DNA from: Notamacropus eugenii
Taxonomy: Eukaryota; Chordata; Mammalia; Diprotodontia; Macropodidae
Length of the DNA stretch: 64,000 bases
Direction: 5' to 3'
Assembly: GCF_028372415.1 (NCBI RefSeq)
Contig: NC_092875.1
Coordinates: 48,341,271-48,405,270 of the forward strand
Within the stretch, counting starts at the first letter, position 1, and the number at the start of each line of letters is the position of its first letter. The notes beneath the pieces are model-generated. The model saw nothing but the letters and a program-made list of their open reading frames with translations, was not told the origin of the DNA and searched no databases. Below, piece after piece: positions 31,854-42,216 of the stretch. Both the position numbers and the translations under genes were made by a program.

Positions 31854-33130
31854 GTATGTGAACAGACTCCTGGCTGCCCGCTGCCTGGGATGGCTCTGCT
31901 GTCTGATTTCTGGGGGTTTATACCATGAGACTCTGAAATCCAAAAGGCAGAGAGGTAACGTGGAGTGTGTGGTCTAGGCCAAGTCACAGGACCCCTCACC
32001 GGCCTGCTTTGGTAGACGGTCTCCTCCTGTGAGCTCCCCATCCCAGGGAAACCACAGCTCCAATCAAAAATGTTTTTAAAAATGTTCAAAATTTTTAAAG
32101 AAAATGTTAAAAAGTCTTACTCCAATAGGGATGTTTAGACTAGAGCGGATAAAACGAGGGGAGTGGGAAGGAATGTGAAATGATGTTTATCTCCAGTTAT
32201 TTGGAGGAGAGTTCCTTGGGAGAGGGATTGGATGTGCTGCCAGATGGCTAAAGGTCATCTTCCAAGCAATGCTTCTTCTCCTTCTCCTCCTTCTTCCTCT
32301 TCCTCTTCCTCCTCCTTCTCTGTTAAGTGATTTACCTGGGGTCACACAGCTAGTAAGTGTCTGACTCCAGGGCCTGCCTTTTATCCACTGCTGACCCAAG
32401 GCAATGCTTCTTTTTTTTTTTTTTTACTCTCTGGATCCTATGTGCCAGATGGATAGGTAGGAAGGGGAAGCAGTCACTCAGTCATTAAATTTTATTTCAC
32501 CAGTCCCTGTGCTAAGGGCTGGGGCTACAAAAAGAGGCAGAAGACAGTGCCTGCCCTCATGGAGCTTACAATCCAATGAGGGAGACAACAAGCAAACAAC
32601 TGTGTACTAACAAGTTCTATGCAAGAGAAATAGGCCATAATTCAGAGAAGGAAGGCACTAAAATTCAGAGGATTTGGAGGATAGATGGGAAGCCTGTGGG
32701 CTCCTCAGAAAAAGGTTTTTAAATGCATCAAATAAAATACATAGGATTACAAAGGGAAACTGTTATGTTGAAATATAATGATCAGGCAGTGTAGGAAAGT
32801 TAAGTCAAGAAGCTTTAACTTGCTGTCACTTGAGTGCCAGACACCTTGCCAAGACCAAGCAGAGAAAGACTCCCTCCCCTCAAGACAGCACGTTGAAGGG
32901 GGCTGAATAAGTGGTGTCTGAGTCAGAGCATAGCAAGGGAAAGCCCAGAAAGTCAAGAGGAATGAAGACATGACTGACCTGGCCTGGGCCCTCCCCTTAG
33001 CAATCCCAGTTTGTCGGTGGAAAGGGTGGCAGGGGCAGAGTGAACTTCTAGGGTGAGAAGATTGCTGTGGCATTGGGAGAGAAAGTCCACAGGAAAACAC
33101 ATGGTGAGGAATCCTTTTCCTAAGGCAGAG
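31854..33130 (+). other. PUS1 intron 2, first part
   Basis: Holds a (CTT)n/(CCT)n tract at 32276-32322, an antisense SINE head at about 32322-32405, a T18 run at 32411, an L2-like block at 32475-32690 (GGGGCTACAAAAAGAGGCAG) and a TTTTTAAATGCATCAAATAA element at 32715-32780 shared with the arms of the inverted duplication. Confidence 0.6.
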
Positions 33131-33804
33131 AGGGGACACCATCTGTATTGGTAAAGGAAGTGGCTACATTGATGGAGTCACATATTACCATATTACATGG
33201 AGAACCAGGGCATTCAAGGGGTAGAAATTGCAAAGAGGCAGATTTATTCTTCTAAAACTTCCAAACAATTAGGCTCCCCCCCTATATACTTCCCTTTCTC
33301 TCTCCCTACCTCCCACACTCCCCAGAAGTCTGAGCAGGGCTGGATGGTCATTTTTGGGGAAGGCTGCAGATGCAAATCTGGTTGAGGTTTCAGGTTGGGC
33401 TGCATGGCCTCTCGGGTCTTCTCCAGTATTGGTGCTCTGTGTAGCATTGGATGCTGCACTGTAGCCTGGAGCTGACCCTGGAGGGGTTTAGGAGGCAATG
33501 CCAGCCTTTGCTAGGTCCCATTGGCCTGGAGTGATTGGGAGCCCTAGCCTTGCATGGTGTGTCCTTTGAGGATGCAGAAGGCTTGGGACTTATGTGACCA
33601 GGTGTTAGCCATTGGGTGATGAATGTCTTCAGCCTCAACATCTCCTAAAATGATCAGAGACCCTTGGAGCATGGAGGGGGTGAAGCTTGCATTAGTGGAG
33701 GGAGTCCCTGTGCTGATGAAGTCACAGGTGCTTGACATACTGGGAACCAGACCAAAGAGTGGGGCTCAGGCTTCCGGGAATGGTTGTAAGTCACACCCAG
33801 GACT
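33131..33804 (+). repeat. SINE 3'-tail fragments and unclassified DNA
   Basis: Two pieces (33140-33190 and 33685-33735) carry the GCATTAGTGGAGGGAGT...CACAGGTGC tail also seen at 6570. The rest is not recognised. Confidence 0.5.
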
Positions 33805-33965
33805 ATGTAGGATCATAGATTGAGAACTGGAAGGGACATTAGAGCCCAGCCTACTCATTTTACAAATGAGGAAACTGAGGTTTGGCAATGAAATGGCTTT
33901 ACTGGTGGACACACATCTGATGTCAGAGATGGCCCCCAATCCTGTGTTTCTTCCCTCTAAGAACA
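33805..33965 (-). repeat. Antisense MAR1-type SINE
   Basis: GGATCATAGATTGAGAACTG ... CAAATGAGGAAACTGAGG. Confidence 0.7.
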
Positions 33966-34051
33966 GTGGCCTTTCCACCACGAATGTCAGCTGTTCTGGA
34001 ATGAATCAGTCCTGTCCATCCCACCCACTCTGCCCCTTCCCACCCATCCTT

Positions 34052-34340
34052 CCTGAGGTCAGTCAGTATTTATTGAATACCTCCTATGTTCTAAGGAGGG
34101 CAGCTAGGTGGCACCATAGTGAACAGAGCTTGGGGCCTGTTCAAATCTGACCTCAGACACTTACTAGCTTTGTGAGCCTGAGCAAGTCATTTCACCCTGT
34201 TTGTCTCAGTTTCCTCATCTGTAAAATGAACTGGAAAAGGAAATGGTAAACCACTCCAGTATCTCTGCCAGTGAGGTCAAAAAGAGTTAGACAAAACTGA
34301 ACACCAGAAATGTGCCATGCATGGTACTAAATGCTACACA
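34052..34340 (+). repeat. RTE-tailed SINE nested in an L2-like repeat
   Basis: The L2-like TATTTATTGAATACCTCCTA stops at about 34095 and resumes as TGTGCCATGCATGGTAC at about 34312. Between them lies a near full-length SINE (GGGCAGCTAGGTGGCACC ... AAAAGAGTTAGACAAAACTG). Confidence 0.8.
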
Positions 34341-34589
34341 CATACACACGCACACGTATAGGGACTGGTATATGAAATCTCTGTCCAGAAATATGTTACA
34401 TAACATATTAGACATATGCATATATAATATTGTTCAGTCATGTCCGACTCTTCATAACCTTATTTGGGGTTTTCGTTATATAATTTCATTTCATAATATT
34501 ACACATACTCTATGTTAATAATATGTAGTATATTATTAATATAACATCTATATAATATATAATCTGGTATAATGTAAAATTATGAATTT

Positions 34590-35130
34590 ATTTTAATTCT
34601 ATTTTTAAGACTTAAACTGCAATAGGTTTAATCCTCTTCCACGATCTGAGTCTAAGAGCCCTTACCCTTTTACCTTCACCCTTCACCTACGATTCCCTAG
34701 AAACTTGCCTGAAGGTCAGCCTTTTGTCTCATAATTACCTCCACTCTTTCCTCTAAATGCCCGGGGCATTTGGTCTAAATTCTATTCTGTAATTTGTGTC
34801 TTCCACCCTTGTAACCTCACCTACCACCCACTCAACCCAAAATCTAGTTGATTCAACCTAAACTGCTGCACACTCCTATTAGAGGATTATTCCCATTTTA
34901 TGAATGGGAAGGAGCTGAGGTGACTCATTAAAATGTCCTCTGACCAGGATTGGCTTACCTTTGCCAGGGGAGGTCCAATCAGAAGGAAGACTCACCTAGG
35001 ATTAAAAGACCTGGTCTGCCCTCAGTGGGAGGTCACTTGGTTGGGCTGAGATAGTCATTTCTACTGGCTTTGTGAATAAACTGATAAAGTTTAGAAATTT
35101 TGAACCTCATTATACTTTTACTCATTTCTG
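34590..35130 (+). mobile_element. Solo LTR-like fossil (endogenous retrovirus type), sense
   Basis: LTR-like order: a CCAAT motif (34977), a TATA-like GGATTAAAAGAC (about 35002), then an AATAAA (about 35074) some 70 bp later, within DNA of no other recognised family. No internal genes seen. Old and decayed; boundaries approximate. Confidence 0.4.
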
Positions 35131-35304
35131 TCATCATGATAATGAATGGTGTATGGAAATTTTTATATAATATATAATATCAAGATGGATATCTTGTACA
35201 CCAGTGCCTGTATATACATATTAATATAGCATAAACATGAAAAATATACATTCTGTTACGTTAAATATTCAACATTAGTAAATATTAAAATACATAGATA
35301 TGTT
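35131..35304 (+). other. AT-rich intronic DNA
   Basis: TATATAATATATAATATC-type low complexity; nothing else seen. Similar AT-rich sequence occurs at 34340-34590 and 35560-35680. Confidence 0.6.
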
Positions 35305-35543
35305 GTGGTTGAGTTGTTTCAGTCGTGTCCAATTCTCTGTGACCCCATTTGGGGTTTTCTTGGCAAAGCTACTGGAGAGGTTTGCCATTTCCTTCTCCAG
35401 CTCATTTTACAGATAAGGAAACTGAGACAAACAGGGGGAAGTGACTTGCCCAAGGTCATACAACAGTATCTGAGGCTGATTTGAACTCAGGTCTTCCCAA
35501 CTCCAGGGCTGGTACACTATCCATTATGCCACCTAGCTGCCCC
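35305..35543 (-). repeat. Full-length RTE-tailed SINE, antisense
   Basis: Starts with the reverse tail (TTTCAGTCGTGTCCAATTCT ... CCATTTGGGGTTTTCTTGGC) and ends CCACCTAGCTGCCCC. Confidence 0.9.
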
Positions 35544-36112
35544 TAGATAGATATAACTATCTCCTATACCAGTCCATATATACAGACATACATATACAAT
35601 GTATATCATGTATGTAATATATCATGTACTGTTGTTGTGTATAAAGTGTTATGTATACATGAATACTCTCATATGCCACTTTCTTCTAGTTCAGAAATGC
35701 TAAGCTTTAGAGAAAGGAAACCCTGGGTTCAAATCCTACCCTGACACTTAATAGCTAGTGACCCCTTGACATGTCACATAACTTGTATGTGCATCGTTAG
35801 AATTCCCTACTACTTATGTACAGAGGCCTAGAAGGGCTGGGACTTATAGGTTCCTCCAACTGATGAAATCAATCACAGATCTTTGAGTATTTGAGAAAGG
35901 TGCTGGAACTGGAGGAATGGGGGGAGATGCTTCTCCTTTGAGGGTGGTCTCATGGTCTCCAGTTCTAGGCAGGGTTTGCCAGCAGTGGTCTGAGATGTCC
36001 TTGGGAGTCTGGAATTTCAGTTGGCGTCTTGGTTGAGGGAGTTTGACTTTCTGTTTGAAAGGAAACACTGTCAGACGTTTTCATGCCCCAGATTTAAGGA
36101 AGATGTGGGTGA

Positions 36113-36421
<309 letters not shown>

Positions 36422-36499
36422 TGATGCTCTTTAAAAAAGTCCACGGCACTTCCCCACCTGCCAACCTCTCGTTCTCCCTTGTAACAGAAGTGTAATGAC

Positions 36500-37060
36500 A
36501 GTAATTGTTCATGTAACACTGTGTGTCAGGCATGGTGCTAAGTGCCTTACAGATATTATGTCCTTTAATCCTCACAACAGCCCTGGGAGGTACGTGCTAT
36601 TATCATCCCCATTTTTTAAAATAGTGTTTTATTTTTTCCAAGTACATGTAAAGAAAGTTTTCAACATTCACTTTTATAAGATTGTGAGTTTCAAACTTTT
36701 TTCTCCCTCTCTCTTCTCCCCCATCCCCATGTAAAATGATATTAAACATATTTCCACATTAGTCATATTGTGAAAGAAGAATCAGAACAAAAGGGAAAAA
36801 CCAAGAGAAAGACAGAACAACCAAAAAGGTGAAAATAGTCTGCTTCAGTCTGCATTTAGACTTCATAGTTCTTTGGAAGTGGAAAGTATTTTCCATCATG
36901 CGTCTTTTTGAACTGTGACTTAGAACATTGCATTGCTGAGAAAAGTCAAGTCTATCAAAGTTGATCATCACAGTGTTGCTCTATCACTCCCATTTTACAG
37001 ATGAGGAAATTGAGGCAAACAGGTTCAGCAACTTTCCACATATATAGGTTCCTTGGGAAC
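36500..37060 (-). mobile_element. Antisense L1 3' UTR inserted into an antisense SINE
   Basis: A SINE half (about 36500-36614) and its continuation (36985-37060, CCCATTTTACAGATGAGG) are separated by L1 3' UTR in antisense (GTACATGTAAAGAAAGTTTT ... ATGTAAAATGATATTAAACA). ATCCCCATTTT and CACTCCCATTTT at the joints suggest the target duplication. Confidence 0.75.
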
Positions 37061-38015
37061 ATTGAAAGAATTGCAGGCTTGCAGCCCACATGTGATTCTT
37101 ATTTTAAAAAAAAATGGTACTATTCAGACAGGTAAGTATCTGAGGCTGGTAAGCTAGTAAGTGTCTGAGGTCAAATTTGAACTCGGATCTTCTGAACTCT
37201 TGGCCTAGCACTATTCACTGTCACCTACCTATTAGGGGAGAACCAGAAGTACATTGGTTATGTTTGATAATCTGTTCCTCATTCTGTACCTGTGATCCCC
37301 TACCTTCCTCCTAAAAGGACTTTCTTTCTTTAAATAATTAGATTTTTATTGATCACCTCAATTCCCCTGTATCTCCCCTCTCCCGTAAACAAAAAGGTTA
37401 AAAATAAAAAATAAAGAGGAAAAAAATTCCAGCAAAATCAGTCAACACTAGAAAAAAATATCTGAGACCACAGTGAGGTTCCGATTTGTGTGAATGATGA
37501 ACCCCATGTTTGGTCTCATGCATTCAGATTCTCTCTCTTTGAAGTTAACCATATAAAATATGGCCACTGGTTCCAGCCCAGTGGAAACATGCTGGGAGAA
37601 TTAAGCCCCTTCACAGGATTCTTCACTTGTACTAATTGGGACCTAGCAGGAGGTGGCTAGCATGCTTCTTCAGTGGGAAAATTTGTTCTCCCTGAAAGTT
37701 ATCTGGACTCATTCCATTGATTCCTAGTTCACTTGACTTTCGTGTTGGTGTTACTTGTGTTACTTGTGTCACTGTGGATGCTCTCCCTTTGCTTCTGCTT
37801 ACTCCACTCTGTTTTAGTTCCTATGAGTCTTGGTTAATTTTCTCTCTTGGCACAGTGACATTCCACTACTTACACGTCCATGGTTTTTTCAGTCATTCTT
37901 CTAATCTGGGATGACTCCCTTTGTCTGCTACTACAGAAAAAGTGTGAACATAAGTATTTTTGTACATATGGGACTTTTCCCTCTTTTCTTTGACCTCCTG
38001 GGAGTTTATATTGTC
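37061..38015 (-). repeat. SINE fragment and diverged LINE remnants, antisense
   Basis: 37135-37225 is SINE-like (GTAAGTGTCTGAGGTC). 37330-38010 is a decayed LINE in antisense; 37945-38010 (AGTATTTTTGTACATATGGG) matches L1 ORF2. Confidence 0.5.
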
Positions 38016-38340
38016 ATGACTGAAATTAAGGTAAACTGAAAGACAAAGTTTGGAGCATGATAAATTTATTAATTAGGCTAGCAGTAATCAATAAATTGAG
38101 TCAATGGCTTCTTAATAACCAAACACCTTGAGTGAGGGCTGATGGGGTCTTTTATAACTGCCAACCAAATGACAGCACGGAATCATGAGCAGCTTAGGTG
38201 TGTCTTCTCCTGATGTGCTGTTGACGGCATAGTCAGAATTGAGAATTCATCATTTGTACCTCCATTTCTGAAACCCCTTTACCCACAGCCAAGTCTTGTA
38301 ATGTCAAAGACCAAGGTTCCCAGGCAAAGGGAGTAGTCTC
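38016..38340 (-). mobile_element. LTR-like fossil, antisense, in PUS1 intron 3
   Basis: Read on the minus strand it has a TATA-like motif (GCAGTTATAAAAGACCCC near 38150) and AATAAA about 80 bp further on, the layout of an LTR. It resembles the fossil at 45845-46370 in order and local sequence. Decayed, no internal genes seen, boundaries approximate. Confidence 0.45.
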
Positions 38341-39200
38341 CAGTTCTGCAAATGCAGGAGTGGCTGCTGTAGTTTAAATTGATGAAATTTGGCCTTTTAT
38401 ATTTGTCAGGTTTCTCTGGAAAATGGGGTTACACACACAAGCTTGACCTTTTGGCAAATTCTTCTGGGATGTGGTTGGAGTGAAATTTACCGAAGTTTTG
38501 AACTATGTCCAGGAGAGACTTGCCCTTCAGCCCTTTCTTCACCTGAAGAGGGTTTAGGAGGTTCAAGGCCCCCTCAAGGACTGAAATAAAGGAGAGGGCT
38601 GTCTGGAATGAATTCACAGTATCAAGCATTCTTTAAGTCAAGTTGGCAAAGGTTTATTGTAACACCTACATTCCTTAAGGAACTTGCAACTTAATAGGAA
38701 TGATGCATAGGAAAAGTAGTGGATTATCTGGCAGATATGCTAATTACGTGATAGTTTACAACCTTGGTCACAGGCTTCATTCACTACTGGAAACCAGGGG
38801 AAGGGCTTTCTCAGGGGTGTTTTTTTGGTCTGTAGCAAGATAGCTTTGAGAGTTGATGTCTATAGCTTGACCTTTAGATTGAATATGATAACTTTGGGAA
38901 TCAATACATGATAATTCTGTGGTTACAAGATAGTCCTGTTTTTACAAGAGAATTTCTTCAGAGGTCAGCTTGTTCTTGTGATGGAGAAAGATAGTTTGTT
39001 TTACTGGGGCCCACTCATGAGTTCTTGCTAGGCATAGTGTTTTTGGACTGGGGAGAAAACCATCAGAGATCATGTTTTGAAGCTAGGGAGAGATGTGATC
39101 TTGGATTGGGGTTCATACACAAACACTCAAGCACCCCATCACTCCCACCCTCAGATTACCTTATTTACCTTTGGTCTGATTAAGCTTAACAAAAAAACGC
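38341..39200. other. Unclassified intronic DNA, possibly LTR-derived
   Basis: Continuous with the antisense LTR-like fossil and contains another antisense AATAAA (38652) but no diagnostic motif. No gene seen. Confidence 0.3.
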
Positions 39201-39819
39201 AGAACCTCTTGTCCCTTTTTAATTAACTGTCAGGATGGTGTTTAGAAGCTGATGACTAAGCCAATCAGATCATTTTGGATTATAAGTTCTTTTTATATAT
39301 TTTTTTAAACTTAGTGAATTGCCCATACTTGGGTCATCTGGGAAGAGTGAAAGAATTTCAGATATGCAGTCCGTGTCTGCTTCTTTCCTATAAAAAAGAA
39401 AGTGCTTGTTCAGATATGTTAAAGTAACATATCTTTCCCACTTTTCCAAACTATGTGTAGCCATACGTCACTCTTGAATCTGGCATGGAGACATGTTAGC
39501 AGTTTGGAGAACGAGAGATCTGTTGGTTTCATTTTTGTGCAGTTTTTTCTTTCTCTCTCTCTCTTTTTTTTTTTTTAGAGGGGAGAACAACTCCTGGGCA
39601 TGGCACTCTGGCTGTGAGTGCTCAGTCATCTTGTCATAGTCTCTTTGAAATGGAGTGTGTCCCCCACACACACTTCTGTTTATCCCCAGATTCCCTGCCC
39701 CCACATATGTACAGTTTGGGTTTCTTAGCATGATTCAAATTTTACATGGGAATTCCAATGCTGTTCTGCTTGTCTGTGTCTCCCCTACCCCCCAGTTCTG
39801 ACTGGTGTCTCCTTTCCAG
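39201..39819 (+). other. PUS1 intron 3, 3' end
   Basis: 39290-39480 resembles an L1-type 3' piece; a (TC)n-T11 run lies at 39550-39577. Remainder not recognised. Confidence 0.4.
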
Positions 39820-39922
39820 GGTGTATCTGCTGCTGGCCAGATTGTATCTCTGAAGGTGTGGCTCATTGACAACATTTTGGAAAAGATTAATAGCCACCTT
39901 CCATCTCATATCAGGATCCTAG
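39820..39922 (+). CDS. PUS1: PUS1 exon 4
   Basis: Encodes [20 protein letters not shown] to HIRIL plus one base of Gly. It completes the RTDxGVSA catalytic loop begun in exon 3 and the next helix of the synthase core. Acceptor CTCCTTTCCAG, donor G/GTAAGA. No stop or gap; close to human over its full length. Confidence 0.96.
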
Positions 39923-40206
39923 GTAAGAATCGAAAAGGTGAAGGACTTGTCTGAGGCTTAATGTACCTCTTAGAGATGGGGGCCTATGGGTGTAGAGCAT
40001 TAAATACACTGTTAGACTTGATTAATATGTTCATTAATTACTGGATAAATTTACTAAATGAATTAAAAAATATTGTGTGAAGAGGTTGGATTAAGTGGTC
40101 TAGCACTAAGATCCCCTTCTGGCATCAATACTGTTGAATTATAGCTAAAATGATGATCAAAGGTGAGTCATGGGCAACCCAAACTTCTCAGTACCCTCAC
40201 TGTTCT

Positions 40207-40520
40207 GAAAAGATGCAGCTAGTAAATGTCTGAGACTGGATTTGAACTCAGGAAGGTAAGAATTCCTGACTCCAGGCTTGGGCACTCTGTCTACTGTACC
40301 ACCTAGCTGCCCTGGGAGTCAAGAAGACCAGAATTCGAATCCAGCCTCAGACACATCCCGCTATGTGAACCTGGGCAAGTCACTTTGCCTCTCTTTCCTC
40401 ATCTGTAAAATGGGGATGATAATAGTAACTACCTCCTACAGTTGTTGTGACACTCAAATAAGATACTAATCGTAAAGAGCTTAACACAGCTCCTGGAACA
40501 TAGTAGATGCTGTATAAATC
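40207..40520. repeat. Inverted SINE pair in PUS1 intron 4
   Basis: 40207-40313 is antisense and ends CCACCTAGCTGCCC; 40314-40520 is sense, from GGGAGTCAAGAAGACCAG to GTAGATGCTGTATAAATCC. Junction is direct. Within the PUS1 transcript this could fold into a hairpin of the kind edited by ADAR. Confidence 0.8.
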
Positions 40521-40769
40521 CTTCTTTCCCTCTTCCTTATAGGACTCTGGGGACTTCCTTGCCTCTATCACACTCTTATTTTGTATAATAATTATCTGTG
40601 TTTCTGCCCCCAAATAGAATGCAGATTCCTTGATATCTTAAAAAAAAAAACCTAATGTTTTGCATGTATAGAACATGCTCCAATTTTTATTAGCCTGGGG
40701 AGCTCCTGGTATTAGATCTTTCTCCTTCAAGATGAGCCCTCACCCCTTGGAGGCTCAGAGAGTTTATAG

Positions 40770-41440
40770 GATGATGAGATTATAAGGGACATTAGAGGTT
40801 CTCTAGTCCAGCCCAAGTTTTACAGATGAGGAAACTGAGGCTCAAAGAGGGAAGGTCAGAGTCACACAGCTAGTAAGGGAGCACATTTATTACTCTGTAC
40901 CAGCAGTTATCCAAATCTTGGCGTTCTTAAACATGATTGAGTGAGGACCCCAAAGAGCTTTTGTATATCTGGGTTATTGATATTTATTAGAAATTAAAAA
41001 CTGATAACATTTTAAAATATATTCATTTAAAGATATGAACTCATTACATGTTACCATAAATAATATTTTTTATAAAAAACAACTTTATTTTCCAAAACAA
41101 AAAAATTCAGTGAGAAGAATGGCGTTGTTTTACATAGTCTTGCAAATCTGTTGAACGTCTGGTCTAATAGAAGACAGCTGATTCTCCTCTGTTTCTGCAT
41201 TTACTCTGTCATGATGTGTTGTTTTAGTGGAAGTATATAAAGAAAGCCTAGACTCACGCAGGTGTGCAAGGGGGGGAGTCTTTTATAGGGAAATAATATC
41301 TTCATGTTATTATGATAATAGTTTGGACTCTAGGAACCCCCCTGAAAAGAGGTTCTGGGGCACATTTTCGCATACTGCCTTTTGTACATGGGAGATGCTT
41401 AGTACATTTTCATTGAATTTTTGGTTGAGGGAGCAGCATG
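40770..41440. repeat. Antisense SINE and AT-rich DNA
   Basis: 40775-40885 is antisense MAR1-type (GATGAGGAAACTGAGGCTCA). 40970-41110 is AT-rich. The rest is unrecognised. Confidence 0.55.
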
Positions 41441-42180
41441 GTATCAATGTCTAGTATACTCAGTTGTAACTCAGGAGACCTAGGTTTGAATCCTGGCACT
41501 GCCAGGCACCACCTGTGTGACTTTAGGTAAGTCACCCTCTCTTGGTCTCAGTCTCCTTGGTTATACAATGAAGAGGCTAGATTAGCTGCCCCCTTAACTC
41601 TCTTGCAGATCTGGAATACTATAAATAATAGCCAACATTTAGATAGCGTCTTCTATGTGCTAGGCCTTGGACGTGCTAAGTGCTTTTAAATATTATCTCA
41701 TATAGTCTCACAATCACCCTGGGAGGGGGTGCTATTATCATCCCTGTTGGGAGACAAACATTATTTGAGTGACTTACCCAGGGTCACACAGCTAGTAAGC
41801 GTCTGAGGCTGGATTGGAACTCAGGCCCACTGCTCTGTCCACTGCACTACTAGCTGTCTCTGTGACTGGATGACTTCTAATGACAGTCACTCAACAAGCA
41901 TTTATTAAACCATATGCAACGTGCTCTTTGCCAGACTCTGGATATATACAAAGAATGAAACAATCCCTACTCTCAGTGAACTTACATTCTAATTGAGGGA
42001 GACAACAAGCACATAGAGGATTGCAAATGTAAAATGAATAAAAAGATGTACACACATACAAAGGAGTTCAGTACAGGATAGTTTGGGAGGAAGGGTGCAG
42101 GCTATTGGGGGGATCAGGAAAGGCTTCCTCTGGAAGCCCGAGACATTTTGAGTGTGTGCATTCTAGACATGGGTGACAGC
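41441..42180. repeat. SINE pair and L2-like block
   Basis: 41445-41640 is a sense SINE; 41625-41870 an antisense SINE; 41885-42180 an L2-like block (CAACAAGCATTTATTAAACC ... GGAAAGGCTTCCTCTGG) that runs to the start of the 38-bp array. Confidence 0.7.
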
Positions 42181-42216
42181 CATGCAGAGGCCTGGAGATG
42201 ACAGCTGCCCCCACTC

